From DATJHM01 sp035493895 (GTDB lineage: Bacteria > Chloroflexota > Ktedonobacteria > Ktedonobacterales > Ktedonobacteraceae): a stretch of DNA of 22,324 bases. Shown here one piece after another: positions 1-7,089 of the stretch. The notes beneath the pieces are model-generated. The model had not been told where the DNA came from and did no database searches. It saw only the letters and a list, made by a program, of their open reading frames with translations. Position numbers and translations under genes: made by a program. The stretch covers positions 1-22,324 of the forward strand of contig DATJHM010000109.1 in assembly GCA_035493895.1 (NCBI GenBank), written 5' to 3'. Within the stretch, counting starts at the first letter, position 1. The number at the start of each line of letters is the position of its first letter.

Positions 1-185
1 ACCATCTCCTCAGACAACGAAAATCCTACCTCCTGATCATCAATGCTTGAATATCTGGAACGTGCAAACCTCTTTCTTGTACCGCTGGACGACAGGCGAC
101 ACTGGTATCGTTATCATCGCCTGTTCGTCGATGCGCTTCAAGCTCGTCTCACTCTGTTGTATCCTTCACACGCTGTCGAAACCAA
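1..185 (+). pseudogene. Remnant of a MalT-like LuxR-family transcriptional regulator
   Basis: From about position 43 the frame reads LEYLERANLFLVPLDDRR followed by WYRYH, LF and DALQARL. This is the signature found just after the NACHT/NB-ARC-type ATPase domain of large MalT/LuxR regulators (usual length 800-1000 residues). A stop lies in the same frame at 34-36, and the other two frames upstream do not continue the family. Homology fades after about position 185, and the frame ends at 249. What remains is therefore an internal scrap of about 45 residues with neither the ATPase nor the C-terminal HTH. The family identification is from memory of the motif; decay is inferred from the missing flanks. 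The parent gene could extend to the left of the window in another frame. Confidence 0.6.
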
Positions 186-271
186 CATTTTCCCTTTGCT
201 GTTGTCTACACAACGATCTGGTCTGTTTGCTCATTGCCGAAAGCCATGACTCCTTTTATACTTACAACAAT

Positions 272-302
272 GTTGTATACACCAGACTGTTGCTTATACA
301 AC
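272..302 (+). promoter_or_regulatory. Candidate promoter/dyad upstream of the PPOX gene
   Basis: An 8-bp inverted repeat, GTTGTATA at 272-279 and TATACAAC at 295-302, overlaps a possible -35 (TTGTAT, 273-278) and -10 (TATACA, 295-300) with 16-bp spacing, about 50 bp before the start codon at 354. A second ACAACA/TGTTGT dyad lies just upstream at 264-276. This could be a promoter with an operator for a dimeric repressor. It rests on sequence pattern only. Confidence 0.35.
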
Positions 303-353
303 AGCGTCGCGTATCTGCTGATCATTATTGAAAGAGGAAAAGGAAAGAGATCT

Positions 354-791
354 ATGGCAATTGCACTTTCCAATTGGGCCAGAGAGTTTCTCCGCGAAGA
401 CCGCGTGGCAGTGGTCAGTACGCTAAACAAAGATGGGAGTCCCCACATCACCACGATCTGGTATCTACTGGCCGATGACGGTACACTGGTCATAACTACT
501 CCTGGCCGCAGTCAGAAAATCAAGAATCTGCGTCGTGATCCCCGCATCGCGTTTTGTGTTGGCGATGCGGGTCGCTCTATCAGCCTCTATGGACGCGTTT
601 CCATCAGCGAAGATCCGACACTTGTGCGACAGGATATCGAGGATGTGGTCGCACGCTATGTGAAAGAGGCTGGCATACGACCACAAGTGGTTACGACTTT
701 ACTCCAGCGCACTCCTGTGGCTCTGCGTTTCCTGCCCGAAAAAGTCACTGAGTTTTCCGCTGCTCGTGCCGGAAGTATCCTGAGCGAGTAG
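354..791 (+). CDS. PPOX-class (F420/FMN-dependent) oxidoreductase, pyridoxamine-phosphate-oxidase fold
   Basis: Small 145-residue split-barrel flavin/deazaflavin enzyme. It shows the family pattern VAVVSTLNKDGSPHITTIWY (residues 18-37), then LVITTPGRSQKIKNLRRDPR (45-64) and a SLYGRV strand. These match the PPOX-class probable F420-dependent enzymes (usual length 130-150), which reduce or oxidise small molecules in the cytoplasm; the substrate cannot be read from sequence. The open frame begins at 234, but the ATG at 354 is preceded by a purine-rich Shine-Dalgarno (AAAGGAAAGAG) and begins exactly where family members do, so the shorter start is used. It is monocistronic, between a decayed regulator and repeat DNA. 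The family call is solid; the cofactor (F420 versus FMN) is inferred from resemblance. Confidence 0.85.
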   Translation: MAIALSNWAREFLREDRVAVVSTLNKDGSPHITTIWYLLADDGTLVITTPGRSQKIKNLRRDPRIAFCVGDAGRSISLYGRVSISEDPTLVRQDIEDVVARYVKEAGIRPQVVTTLLQRTPVALRFLPEKVTEFSAARAGSILSE

Positions 792-1511
792 ATGGGGTAA
801 TTGAAACGACACTTATGGACTGAATCTTCCAGTTCGTTCTCGCTTGCCTGAACTGCAATCCGGCACTATGGCGTCAAAGGAAACCCGTTCGTCGCTTATC
901 GGAAGCGCGTCATCGATGCCCCAATGTCGCGTAAATAAGAAAAATCCGCTCCGTACCCGGTGCCCATCGCCCCCACCCTTGTAGCGTTGCGGCTTGTCTG
1001 CAACCGGGGCAATGTCACGGAAAGAAGGAGACTCTCCGATCAATTTCGTCGCACCCGTTGGTACCGCTCCCCAGGCCAGTAGGGACGCCATGAAGCCGCA
1101 GCGGAATGGCGTCCGCGAACTCGCTCGATCCCGTTGGCTCCGCAGACGTGGCGTTGCGCCCTTTCCACGGTTACGCTTGCCACAGAAAACGTGTGCCATG
1201 ACCTTTGACGGCGTCCCACTGGTTTGTCAAGCATCATGGCCTCTTTTCTCCCGCCAGGAAAACGCACTCGAGAAGCTTCTATAAGGGGGCGATGGCCGGT
1301 ATTCGCCATGGCGTCCTTATTGAGAAAAGATGCAACGAAGGTGGTCAGAGTACGACGGAAATGATGGGAGATTCTCATTATCTACGTGATATTGCACCGA
1401 TGCCCAGATGGATCGACAGCGTATCGAACGGACTATCGCGTCTGCACGCCAAACGACCGTGTTTGGCACGCAAGCCTTACTTGCGGCCTCAATTATAGAG
1501 AGCCCTTTGCA
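792..1511. other. Gene-free repeat region
   Basis: About 720 bp with no credible coding frame; all open frames are shadows of repeats. It holds an imperfect copy of the 34-bp repeat terminus at about 921-954, a GCTTGTCTGCAA motif at 991-1002 that recurs at 11613 and 12061, and a complete 387-bp MITE-like element (1009-1395). I recognise nothing in 1396-1511. Confidence 0.6.
1009..1395. mobile_element. MITE-like element copy 1 (387 bp, 34-bp terminal inverted repeats)
   Basis: The left end (1009-1042, beginning GCAATGTCACGG) and the right end (1362-1395) are inverted copies over 34 bp with about seven mismatches. The interior has no convincing protein. The whole unit is present a second time at 11674-12059 in opposite orientation, with nearly the same length (386 bp) and high identity along the full length, so the borders are defined by both TIRs and copy comparison. 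This is typical of a non-autonomous element moved by a transposase encoded elsewhere. No clear target-site duplication is visible. Confidence 0.75.
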
Positions 1512-1931
1512 TCAATGCTTCCTATGGTGTTTGTGGTGCTTATGGTGCTCATATTCTTGCTGCTGTTGATGTCGTCGTTGTTGCTCCTGTTGCCACAGCT
1601 GTAACTGTTGTTGCTGTATTTGTTGCTGTTGTAACTGTTGTTGCTGTTGCTGCCGTAGCATTTGTTGTTGCTGTTGCTGTGACTGTGACTGTTGCCATTG
1701 TTGTTGCTGTTGCTGTCGTTGTATTTGCTGTTGAATCTGTTGCTGTATTTGTTGCTGTATCTGCTGCGTTGGATCGAAACTCTCAGTGTACCATCGTGCA
1801 GGCATCTTCTTTTCGGTCGTGGCAGTTGTGCTGAAAGCGGTGGCAGAGGCATGGGGAGCTGCAATACTTGAGAGCACAAAAAGCGCGATGAGCAGCATAC
1901 CAGACAGGAAAACCCGCAATGTATTCCGCAT
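1512..1931 (-). CDS. Exported Gln-rich/His-rich low-complexity protein
   Basis: 139 residues. It begins with a good Sec signal peptide: a basic start (MRNTLR), a hydrophobic core to about residue 24 and an APHASA cleavage region near residue 30. After a 25-residue linker the rest is almost entirely glutamine with scattered I, L, R, W and M (QQIQ units, then QQQQQ runs), ending in a His/Lys-rich tail (HHKHHKHHRKH). The start has a Shine-Dalgarno (AAAGGTG) about 8 nt upstream. The glutamine codons mix CAG and CAA, so this is not a pure microsatellite. The tail could bind metal and the Q tract could form a coil or aggregate outside the membrane; both are inference. No family is recognised. It stands alone among repeats, so it could be a recently born or decaying gene. 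Confidence 0.6.
   Translation of the reverse strand: MRNTLRVFLSGMLLIALFVLSSIAAPHASATAFSTTATTEKKMPARWYTESFDPTQQIQQQIQQQIQQQIQRQQQQQQWQQSQSQQQQQQMLRQQQQQQLQQQQIQQQQLQLWQQEQQRRHQQQQEYEHHKHHKHHRKH
1560..1770. repeat. Trinucleotide-like (TTG/CTG) low-complexity tract
   Basis: About 210 bp of nearly uninterrupted TTG/CTG triplets on the + strand (CAA/CAG on -), with occasional TAT/GTA/CCA interruptions. It encodes the poly-Gln part of the 1512-1931 protein. Such tracts can change length by slippage. Confidence 0.85.
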
Positions 1932-2079
1932 GCATGCACCTTTCTTTCTTCATCGTGAGAACACTTACGTAAAGTTTGACTTCTACGAGGCCAGGAGTCC
2001 ATTCACACGAATGCATGGTTTTTCAGCGCTGCTGCCGGATAGCTCATCTCTTTCGTTTGAACTATATATGCTTTATAAA

Positions 2080-2107
2080 ATTATACGTCATCGCGTCTCT
2101 TTAACAA
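2080..2107 (-). promoter_or_regulatory. Candidate promoter for the Gln-rich exported protein
   Basis: On the - strand, TTGTTA (2107-2102) and a perfect TATAAT (2085-2080) are separated by 16 bp. Transcription would start near 2073, leaving a leader of about 140 nt before the start at 1931. Pattern match only. Confidence 0.35.
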
Positions 2108-2193
2108 CCACCAGACCAGAACTGCGTCCGCGTCGCCCCCGGCCATCTCGCCCCCACGCAGAGGTAGGGATCGCGCTTCATGCCGGTCCAATA

Positions 2194-2517
2194 TGCATCA
2201 ACCTAAGGACCGTGGAGCTCGCAGACTGGCAAGATTTTTGATCCAGTAGAGGCACGGTGGAGTGATAACGGAACTGTGCCTGGGAACTCGCGCGATTCCC
2301 CTGGCTCCGCAGGCGATGATGGCAACGGAGGCGATGGCGCGTTCAGGCACCTGTTTTTTCGACCACGGAGATCGCGGCGAGGGCCCCTCTGCTCGCGCGT
2401 CTCTCCTCCTGCGGAGCCAGCAGCATCGTGCGAGTTCCCAGGCACAGTTCCGTTATCACTCCACCGTGCCTCTACTGGGCTTGGGCGAATTCTCCCTCTC
2501 GGCCTTAGGTTGATGCG
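2194..2517. repeat. Nested inverted repeat (outer 15-bp and inner 71-bp arms)
   Basis: The inner arms at 2243-2313 and 2408-2478 are reverse complements over 71 bp with only about four mismatches, around a 94-bp centre. The outer arms, TGCATCAACCTAAGG at 2194-2208 and its complement at 2503-2517, match at 14-15 of 15 positions. The element is flanked on both sides by GATCGCGCTTCATGCCG (2169-2185 and 2522-2538) in direct orientation. It has no coding capacity. The structure suggests a palindromic non-autonomous element, or two head-to-head copies of a shorter one. Single arms recur at 13716-13794 and 19842-19930. Confidence 0.75.
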
Positions 2518-2521
2518 TATT

Positions 2522-2626
2522 GATCGCGCTTCATGCCGATCCGCGTCGCCCCCGGCCATCTCGCCCCCACGCAGAGGTAGGGATCGCGCTTCATGCCGAT
2601 CCGCGTCGCCCCCGGCCATCTCGCCC
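2522..2626 (+). repeat. Direct repeat, 45-bp identical units spaced 60 bp
   Basis: Positions 2522-2566 and 2582-2626 are identical (starting GATCGCGCTTCATGCCGATC), separated by CCCACGCAGAGGTAGG. A further rearranged copy lies at about 2127-2187 and a diverged one at 12228-12276. Confidence 0.8.
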
Positions 2627-2628
2627 TG

Positions 2629-2722
2629 CCGCGTCTGCGGAGCGAGCGGGATCGAGCGAGTTCCCGGACGTCATTCCGTGCCTGCATGTCGTCCCTACGA
2701 GCGCCTGGGGAGCCGCCAGACG
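2629..2722. repeat. Partial copy of the MITE interior
   Basis: The stretch beginning GCGTCTGCGGAGC and running through GTTCCCGGACG, CATTCCGTGCCTGCATG and CCTGGGGAGC matches the interior of the 386-bp element (about 11907-12000, same orientation). Neither terminal repeat is present, so it is a fragment. Confidence 0.6.
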
Positions 2723-2747
2723 AATATGCCCGGCAGACGCCCTGCTG

Positions 2748-4007
2748 CTACTGAATACTATAGTTTATTTTCTGCCAGCTCTTCCCGCCATCCGTCGTAT
2801 GCATCAGCGTGTTGCTGGTGACTCCCCAACCAGTGCTGCTATTGACAAAACTCAATGCCTTCAGGTGGGAGGCCGTGTTAGATGTTGCGGTCCAGGTATT
2901 CCCGCCATTTGTTGTACTGTAGAGAAGGCCGCTCTGACTATCCGTCGCCCAGGCATGAGTGGCGTCAAGCACATAGGCATTGTTTGCGCTGATATGAGCC
3001 ACGCCCGTCTGGAACCAGCTGCTACCGCCCGTGTTTGAACGATATAACACAAGCAGATCGCCATTGTTTGTGCTGACATTCACCGGCAAGAAGACGGTGT
3101 TGCCGAAGAAAACGGGCGGTTGGGTGTTGTTCATATTCACGCTATAGCCACCCAGCAGATGTGGCAGTGACTCCATTTGCCACGTTTTGCCGCCATCATG
3201 GGTGATAGCCACCGCTGGCTGTGTATTATCCCCGCCAGCTCCCCGGTTGCCCGTGGCGATCCCGGTCTGTGCATTTTGGAAAGAGATGCCCGTCACATAG
3301 CCGAGGGCCAGACCGCTGCTACTGCTCCCATTGGAAGCAAGTTTTGTCCACGTCTGACCACCATCGGTCGAGTGCCAGATATCCGACCCGGCATGACCGG
3401 CTCCCGGCGTGCTTGAAGCTTCGAGCCAGCCCTCCTGTGCATTCAGGAAGTGAGGTACATCGATGATCGAAACGAGCGGATCGTTGACCTTCGAACTCTG
3501 CCAGCTCTGCCCCCCGTTACTCGTGCGCAGAATCGCGATTCCCGGCCCCTCTTCTTGCTGCGGAGGCGGAACGGCAATCCAGGCATACTGACCATTGAGG
3601 AAATCGCCGAGCGCGTCCTGATTGAGTCCAGCATTCGCAGGCGTGACATCTTTCCAGTGGACGCCGCCATCCGTCGTTTTCAGAATGCTGCTAGCAGTCA
3701 ATGCCCAACCGTTATTAGCGTCGAGCATGCGAATCCTTGTAATCGGCACAGTCGGTTTGGTTGGCGTGCTGCCTGACGTCGTTGTGCTCTGCGCGGGCGG
3801 CAATGTAGGGGCAACAGTGGTGGTCGGAGCCGTTGTTGCTACAGCGGATGTCGGTGTAGACGCTGCTGGTGTGGAAGGGGTATTGCCACAGGCAGCCAGT
3901 ATTATCAGAAGCAGGGTAGTGAAAAGAAAGAAAGGGAACAATGTGCCACCCGTTGGCTTCCTATCCCATTGTCCCCCTGCTTGCTGCATCCTTTTCAAGA
4001 GCTTCAT
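2748..4007 (-). CDS. Lipoprotein with seven BNR/Asp-box repeats (Ycf48-like beta-propeller)
   Basis: 419 residues. The N-terminus has a hydrophobic stretch (24-37) ending in a lipobox LAAC, with the lipidated Cys at about residue 40. A Ser/Thr/Pro/Ala-rich linker (41-85) follows, as is usual for surface lipoproteins on a tether. The remainder carries seven Asp-box motifs of the (S/T)xDGGxxW type (TTDGGVHW, TSNGGQSW, STDGGQTW, THDGGKTW, SNTGGSSW, TTNGGNTW, TTDGGKSW), each followed by a strand set. This is consistent with a seven-bladed propeller like sialidase/Ycf48 folds. Catalytic sialidase residues are not evident, so a binding or scaffold role on the outer face of the membrane is more likely than an enzyme. 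The start at 4007 has a GAAGAAGAG Shine-Dalgarno. It appears monocistronic. Confidence 0.85.
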   Translation of the reverse strand: MKLLKRMQQAGGQWDRKPTGGTLFPFFLFTTLLLIILAACGNTPSTPAASTPTSAVATTAPTTTVAPTLPPAQSTTTSGSTPTKPTVPITRIRMLDANNGWALTASSILKTTDGGVHWKDVTPANAGLNQDALGDFLNGQYAWIAVPPPQQEEGPGIAILRTSNGGQSWQSSKVNDPLVSIIDVPHFLNAQEGWLEASSTPGAGHAGSDIWHSTDGGQTWTKLASNGSSSSGLALGYVTGISFQNAQTGIATGNRGAGGDNTQPAVAITHDGGKTWQMESLPHLLGGYSVNMNNTQPPVFFGNTVFLPVNVSTNNGDLLVLYRSNTGGSSWFQTGVAHISANNAYVLDATHAWATDSQSGLLYSTTNGGNTWTATSNTASHLKALSFVNSSTGWGVTSNTLMHTTDGGKSWQKINYSIQ

Positions 4008-4351
4008 TTCTCTTCTTCATCTTTCTCTTATTTTCCGAAAAACGTTTCGGGGTAAATGATCCTGTATCTCCCCGGTGCAAAAACACTTGACCGGGTCGTT
4101 TTTCGTGTGTCTACTCTCTCCCTCTAGGGGCAGTAAGAACAACACCCTTTGACGACCCGCTTGAGGGTACTGAAACGGAGATACGCACGATCTGTAAGAG
4201 CCAGTATACTCCTGAAAAAGGAAATCTGTCATCGGTTAAAGAGCACATTATCACGTTTTTGCAGCGAAATGTGAAAATATACCATTCGTTATTTATGTGA
4301 CATTTCTGCCTGTATCGCTCCTGGCAATGAGCACATGTCCCCCTGCGTCCC
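4008..4351. other. Intergenic region with lipoprotein leader and small hairpins
   Basis: Contains no gene. Two short dyads are visible: CCGAAA/TTTCGG around an AACG loop (4035-4050) and CCCGGT/ACCGGG (4071-4076, 4090-4095), the latter followed on + by TCGTTTTT. Both lie in the probable 5' leader of the lipoprotein transcript. Confidence 0.5.
4203..4232 (-). promoter_or_regulatory. Candidate promoter for the lipoprotein gene
   Basis: On the - strand, ATGACA (4232-4227), 18 bp, then TATACT (4208-4203), giving a leader of about 190 nt. A second possibility slightly upstream is GATAAT preceded by TTCACA at 17 bp. Confidence 0.35.
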
Positions 4352-5722
4352 TTATTGTGCAGCTTTGCTTTGACCGCCCGGTACCTCCTGTTTCGTGCGT
4401 ACACGCGCACGCAACTTCAGCCAGGGCCGCTCCACCAGCAAATAAGACGCGATTGCAACTGGAAATACGCAGATCAGGACCCATACCCAGTACGCGAAAT
4501 AGACACGGCGCGGTCCGCCCAGATCCAGATGCGGCAGAATTTTATCGTGAAAAAGATCGAGCAGGGGCAGGTGCCACATATAGAGCCCAAACGAGATCGT
4601 ACCGATTTTCCGCAATGGCAGGAAACTGAAGACACTCGTCAAACTGCGCGATCCAAACAGAATCGCCAGTATCCAGGCACTATATCCGGTCGCAATCACC
4701 ATCTCGTTGAGCCAGTCGAAATTGGATTTTAATACATCGAGAAAATGGAATTGTGCCACGGGCATTTGCAGAACCTGGAAGTGCCAGATCGCTGTGAACA
4801 GCAGCAGGATCAGACCGAGACGACGCAGCCAGCGGCTATTACGCAGCAGTCCCTCTTTCAATTTCACGCCGAATTCGGGATGTTGCGCATAACTATAGCA
4901 GGTGCAGATGATCATGCCCATCGCGAAATTTTCCAGATATTTGCCGGTCATGCCATAGAGAAAGAAGACCGCAACGTTCCGCACAACAACCGGCAGGTGA
5001 AAGGTCTGCTCTGGATGCCGGGCACAGTAAATGCCGATATAGCGGATGAGCAGACCATACACAATCAGTGCCAGACAGCAGCCCAGGACACTGAATAACC
5101 TGCGCTGTGACGAACCCTGAAGCTTACGCACTACCCAGTAGAAACCGAACATAATCAAAGGCATCAGCATGTAGAATTGCCACTCAATTGCCAATGTCCA
5201 GAAGGGACCATCGAGCTGGCGGAAGGTCTGCGGGGATGAGTCCATGAGCATCGTCACGAATAGAAACAGGCGCTTCCAGTACGCCGGTTGCAAATACTGG
5301 CGTTGAAATAAAACGATAATCAGAATGAGGGCTGTATAGTATCCTGGTAAAATGCGCAGCGCACGACGCACATAAAATTGCCGTGCCGAAGGCCACTTTG
5401 CGGCAAAGAGCAGCGCTTTGGCATACGGCATGAAGAGCAGGAAGCCAGAGAGCACAAAAAAGAGCGTGACACCTGAGCCGCCAAACGTAATCAGCGCGCT
5501 GGCAAACGGATGTTGCCAGGGTACCCAAAGATCGGTCTTGTTAATCGCGTCGATGTGAAACCCTATCACGAACAGCGCCGCTATTGCGCGAACACCGTCG
5601 AGTGTGGCGATAGTGGATTGTCCTTCTTGTTGCGTTATTGATTGACCACGCTTGAGTCGCGAATAGAACGATTGATATATACCTTTGATCGAGTATTGCA
5701 TTCTACGTCCCTTTGCTTGCAT
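4352..5722 (-). CDS. Acyltransferase 3 family integral membrane protein (OafA/YrhL-like)
   Basis: 456 residues, multi-spanning. The N-terminal part carries TLDGVRAIAALFVIGFH (about 40-56) with the conserved histidine of the family, then VTLFFVLSGFLL (85-96) and the RRALRILPGYY motif (about 119-129), all hallmarks of acyltransferase 3 enzymes. About ten hydrophobic helices follow, and the C-terminal TISFGLYMWHLPLLDL also fits. These enzymes O-acylate glycans, lipids or antibiotics at the membrane; the acceptor cannot be told. Two starts are plausible: ATG at 5722 (AAGGTAG, 8 nt upstream) and ATG at 5701 (AAAGGGA, 6 nt upstream), which would drop seven residues. It is flanked by unrelated genes, so there is no polysaccharide-cluster context. 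Confidence 0.9.
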   Translation of the reverse strand: MQAKGRRMQYSIKGIYQSFYSRLKRGQSITQQEGQSTIATLDGVRAIAALFVIGFHIDAINKTDLWVPWQHPFASALITFGGSGVTLFFVLSGFLLFMPYAKALLFAAKWPSARQFYVRRALRILPGYYTALILIIVLFQRQYLQPAYWKRLFLFVTMLMDSSPQTFRQLDGPFWTLAIEWQFYMLMPLIMFGFYWVVRKLQGSSQRRLFSVLGCCLALIVYGLLIRYIGIYCARHPEQTFHLPVVVRNVAVFFLYGMTGKYLENFAMGMIICTCYSYAQHPEFGVKLKEGLLRNSRWLRRLGLILLLFTAIWHFQVLQMPVAQFHFLDVLKSNFDWLNEMVIATGYSAWILAILFGSRSLTSVFSFLPLRKIGTISFGLYMWHLPLLDLFHDKILPHLDLGGPRRVYFAYWVWVLICVFPVAIASYLLVERPWLKLRARVRTKQEVPGGQSKAAQ

Positions 5723-6108
5723 AAAAACTACCTTAAAGCAGGTTTATGCTTTTCTCCTCCACGTCTAAGAGAGTAGTATCTAAAAAATGGCGCGTACGCG
5801 CAAATAATCGGACTTCTTGGGGGGAAGCGCTTAGGAAAAAAGTAAGGTCGTAGGAGAAGAGAAACAACAAAGATCATCTCTTCTCTTGTTCATGTGCTTT
5901 AGTTCGCGCTTATGGGCATAGTTCCTTCATCTTTTACTACGCTTGAGAGCCACCTCTGGTCTCAAGCAATATGTCTGCTCTCACGTGCGACATTAGTACG
6001 TATTCCTGGACATGGTTTACGCCCACATCATACTATGGGACAACAGGCGGATACCAGCCTTGTCTGCTATCTGGCATTCCAGGGTTTCTCAAAAACGTAT
6101 TTTCGTAA

Positions 6109-6166
6109 CAGGGAAGCCAGGATGGCAAAGAGTCTGGTATGCGTCTTTCTCATCCTGGCTTCCCTG
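6109..6166. repeat. Long perfect-stem palindrome (16-bp arms)
   Basis: CAGGGAAGCCAGGATG at 6109-6124 is perfectly complementary to 6151-6166. The 26-bp centre is itself partly self-complementary (AAAGA near the left, TCTTT near the right), so the RNA of either strand would form one long rod. No T-run follows on either strand, which argues against a simple terminator and for a palindromic repeat or a structured RNA segment. Confidence 0.75.
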
Positions 6167-6189
6167 TGAGAAACGTATCTGAGCATATG

Positions 6190-6230
6190 AACGGCAGCGG
6201 CAGGAAACACATGCAGCGCTGCCGTTTTTG
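6190..6230 (+). terminator. Rho-independent terminator-like hairpin
   Basis: AACGGCAGCG (6190-6199) pairs with CGCTGCCGTT (6217-6226) with a 17-nt loop, and the downstream strand runs into TTTTTG. The orientation fits termination of + strand transcription, although no convincing + gene lies upstream in 5723-6189. Confidence 0.55.
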
Positions 6231-6297
6231 TTTGACCTGTGTAGCGGGGGAGTGTGGCAAAAATTTTGAAATGGGAAGGTAAGCTCAAAAAACACGT

Positions 6298-6996
6298 ATG
6301 AATAGTTTCATTGATGACAAAGAACATCGAACCTCGGAGGAACTTACGCGCACTGTCGCTCTAAGCGATGGAATTTTCGCAGTGGCTATTACGCTGCTTG
6401 TGTTAGATATTAGTGTCCCCGAGATAGAGGGTCTTTCTGGTAACGCACTGAATGGACCGTTACTCACTCATTTGCACGACTCTATAAGAGGTATTATTTG
6501 CTACGTCATTAGCTTCCTGGTGATTGGGGCCTATTGGCGAGCGCATCATCAGATTTTTCAATATATTCGACGCAACGATGCGGTCCTGACTTATCTCAAT
6601 CTTTTGTTGCTGCTGCTGGTTGCATTTTTACCTGTCCCTACCGGTTATATTGGCAGCTATGGTAGCTCTCCGGTTGCTGTCGCATTTTATGCGCCTGTTG
6701 TTATTTTGACGGGCTTGTTGTTATGGGCAATCTGGGTCTATGCAACAACCAACCACCGCCTTGTGGACCGCGATCTTAATCCAGATCTCATCAGGTATTA
6801 TACGATCACTTTTCTTCTTTCACCTGTCGTCTTTCTCCTCTCTATTCCCGTTATATATATCAATGTTTTCGCTCCTATCGTCTCGGGACCTGATCTCGCA
6901 AAGTATTTCTGGATATTAGCCCTCCCTGCCCATACTATTTGCAGACGTATCTATGGCCGATACGTAAATTCGCGCAACAATGATGAAGTAGCGTAG
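6298..6996 (+). CDS. TMEM175-family potassium channel (DUF1211)
   Basis: 232 residues with six predicted membrane segments (about 24-42, 62-80, 97-115, 127-148, 168-193, 200-216). TM1 carries the family signature R18-x-x-A-L-S-D-G-I-F-A-x-A-I-T-L-L-V-L, the bacterial form of RxxxFSD followed by the leucine-lined pore helix; the usual Phe is Leu here. Bacterial TMEM175 proteins are single-repeat six-TM subunits that assemble as tetrameric K+-permeable leak channels lacking the TVGYG filter. The start at 6298 has only a distant purine patch (GGAAGG, about 18 nt upstream), so translation may be weak or leaderless; no better in-frame start is seen. The gene is monocistronic and convergent with the 7090-10870 operon. 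Confidence 0.85.
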   Translation: MNSFIDDKEHRTSEELTRTVALSDGIFAVAITLLVLDISVPEIEGLSGNALNGPLLTHLHDSIRGIICYVISFLVIGAYWRAHHQIFQYIRRNDAVLTYLNLLLLLLVAFLPVPTGYIGSYGSSPVAVAFYAPVVILTGLLLWAIWVYATTNHRLVDRDLNPDLIRYYTITFLLSPVVFLLSIPVIYINVFAPIVSGPDLAKYFWILALPAHTICRRIYGRYVNSRNNDEVA

Positions 6997-7009
6997 CCAC
7001 GATAGCTTT

Positions 7010-7060
7010 GGGCGAGAGAACGGCCAATCCACATGTCCCCCACCACCACCCCTCTCGCCC
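7010..7060. repeat. Inverted repeat between convergent genes
   Basis: GGGCGAGAG (7010-7018) and CTCTCGCCC (7052-7060) could pair across a 33-nt loop, 14 bp after the TMEM175 stop. It may aid termination from either side; there is no T-run. Confidence 0.35.
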
Positions 7061-7089
7061 CTGAAACCGCCTCGCATTCCCTCACCGGC

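Larger units (their letters stand above)
1932..2747. other. Gene-free, dense modular repeat region
   Basis: About 815 bp. It contains a promoter candidate for the Gln-rich gene, three copies of a CGCGTCGCC-CCCGGCCATCTCGCC unit, a nested inverted repeat (2194-2517) and, at 2629-2722, a fragment of the MITE interior. The open frames here contain repeated Pro/Arg-rich peptides that merely mirror the repeats. Confidence 0.6.
5723..6297. other. Gene-free region with hairpins
   Basis: 575 bp. It holds a 9-bp dyad GAGAAGAGA/TCTCTTCTC (5854-5862, 5877-5885), a 58-bp palindromic unit (6109-6166) and a terminator-like hairpin (6190-6230). An 85-codon frame at 5912-6169 looks non-protein-like and runs through the palindrome, so it is not called. 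Confidence 0.5.

Noticed and set aside
813..1378. Overlapping frames of 96-128 codons on both strands
   Set aside because: They coincide with the MITE, and similar peptides appear at the other repeat copies, so they are shadows of repeat DNA.
1009..1395. Target-site duplication for MITE copy 1
   Set aside because: The flanks (ACCGGG before, ACCGAT after) are only partly alike, too weak to call.
2203..2821. Frames of 138-181 codons with repeated Arg/Pro/Ala-rich peptides
   Set aside because: The peptide repeats mirror the 60-bp DNA repeats and the inverted repeat; there is no start signal or domain.
5912..6169. 85-codon open frame as a gene
   Set aside because: It has no good Shine-Dalgarno, an unprotein-like composition, and its end is created by the palindrome at 6109-6166.
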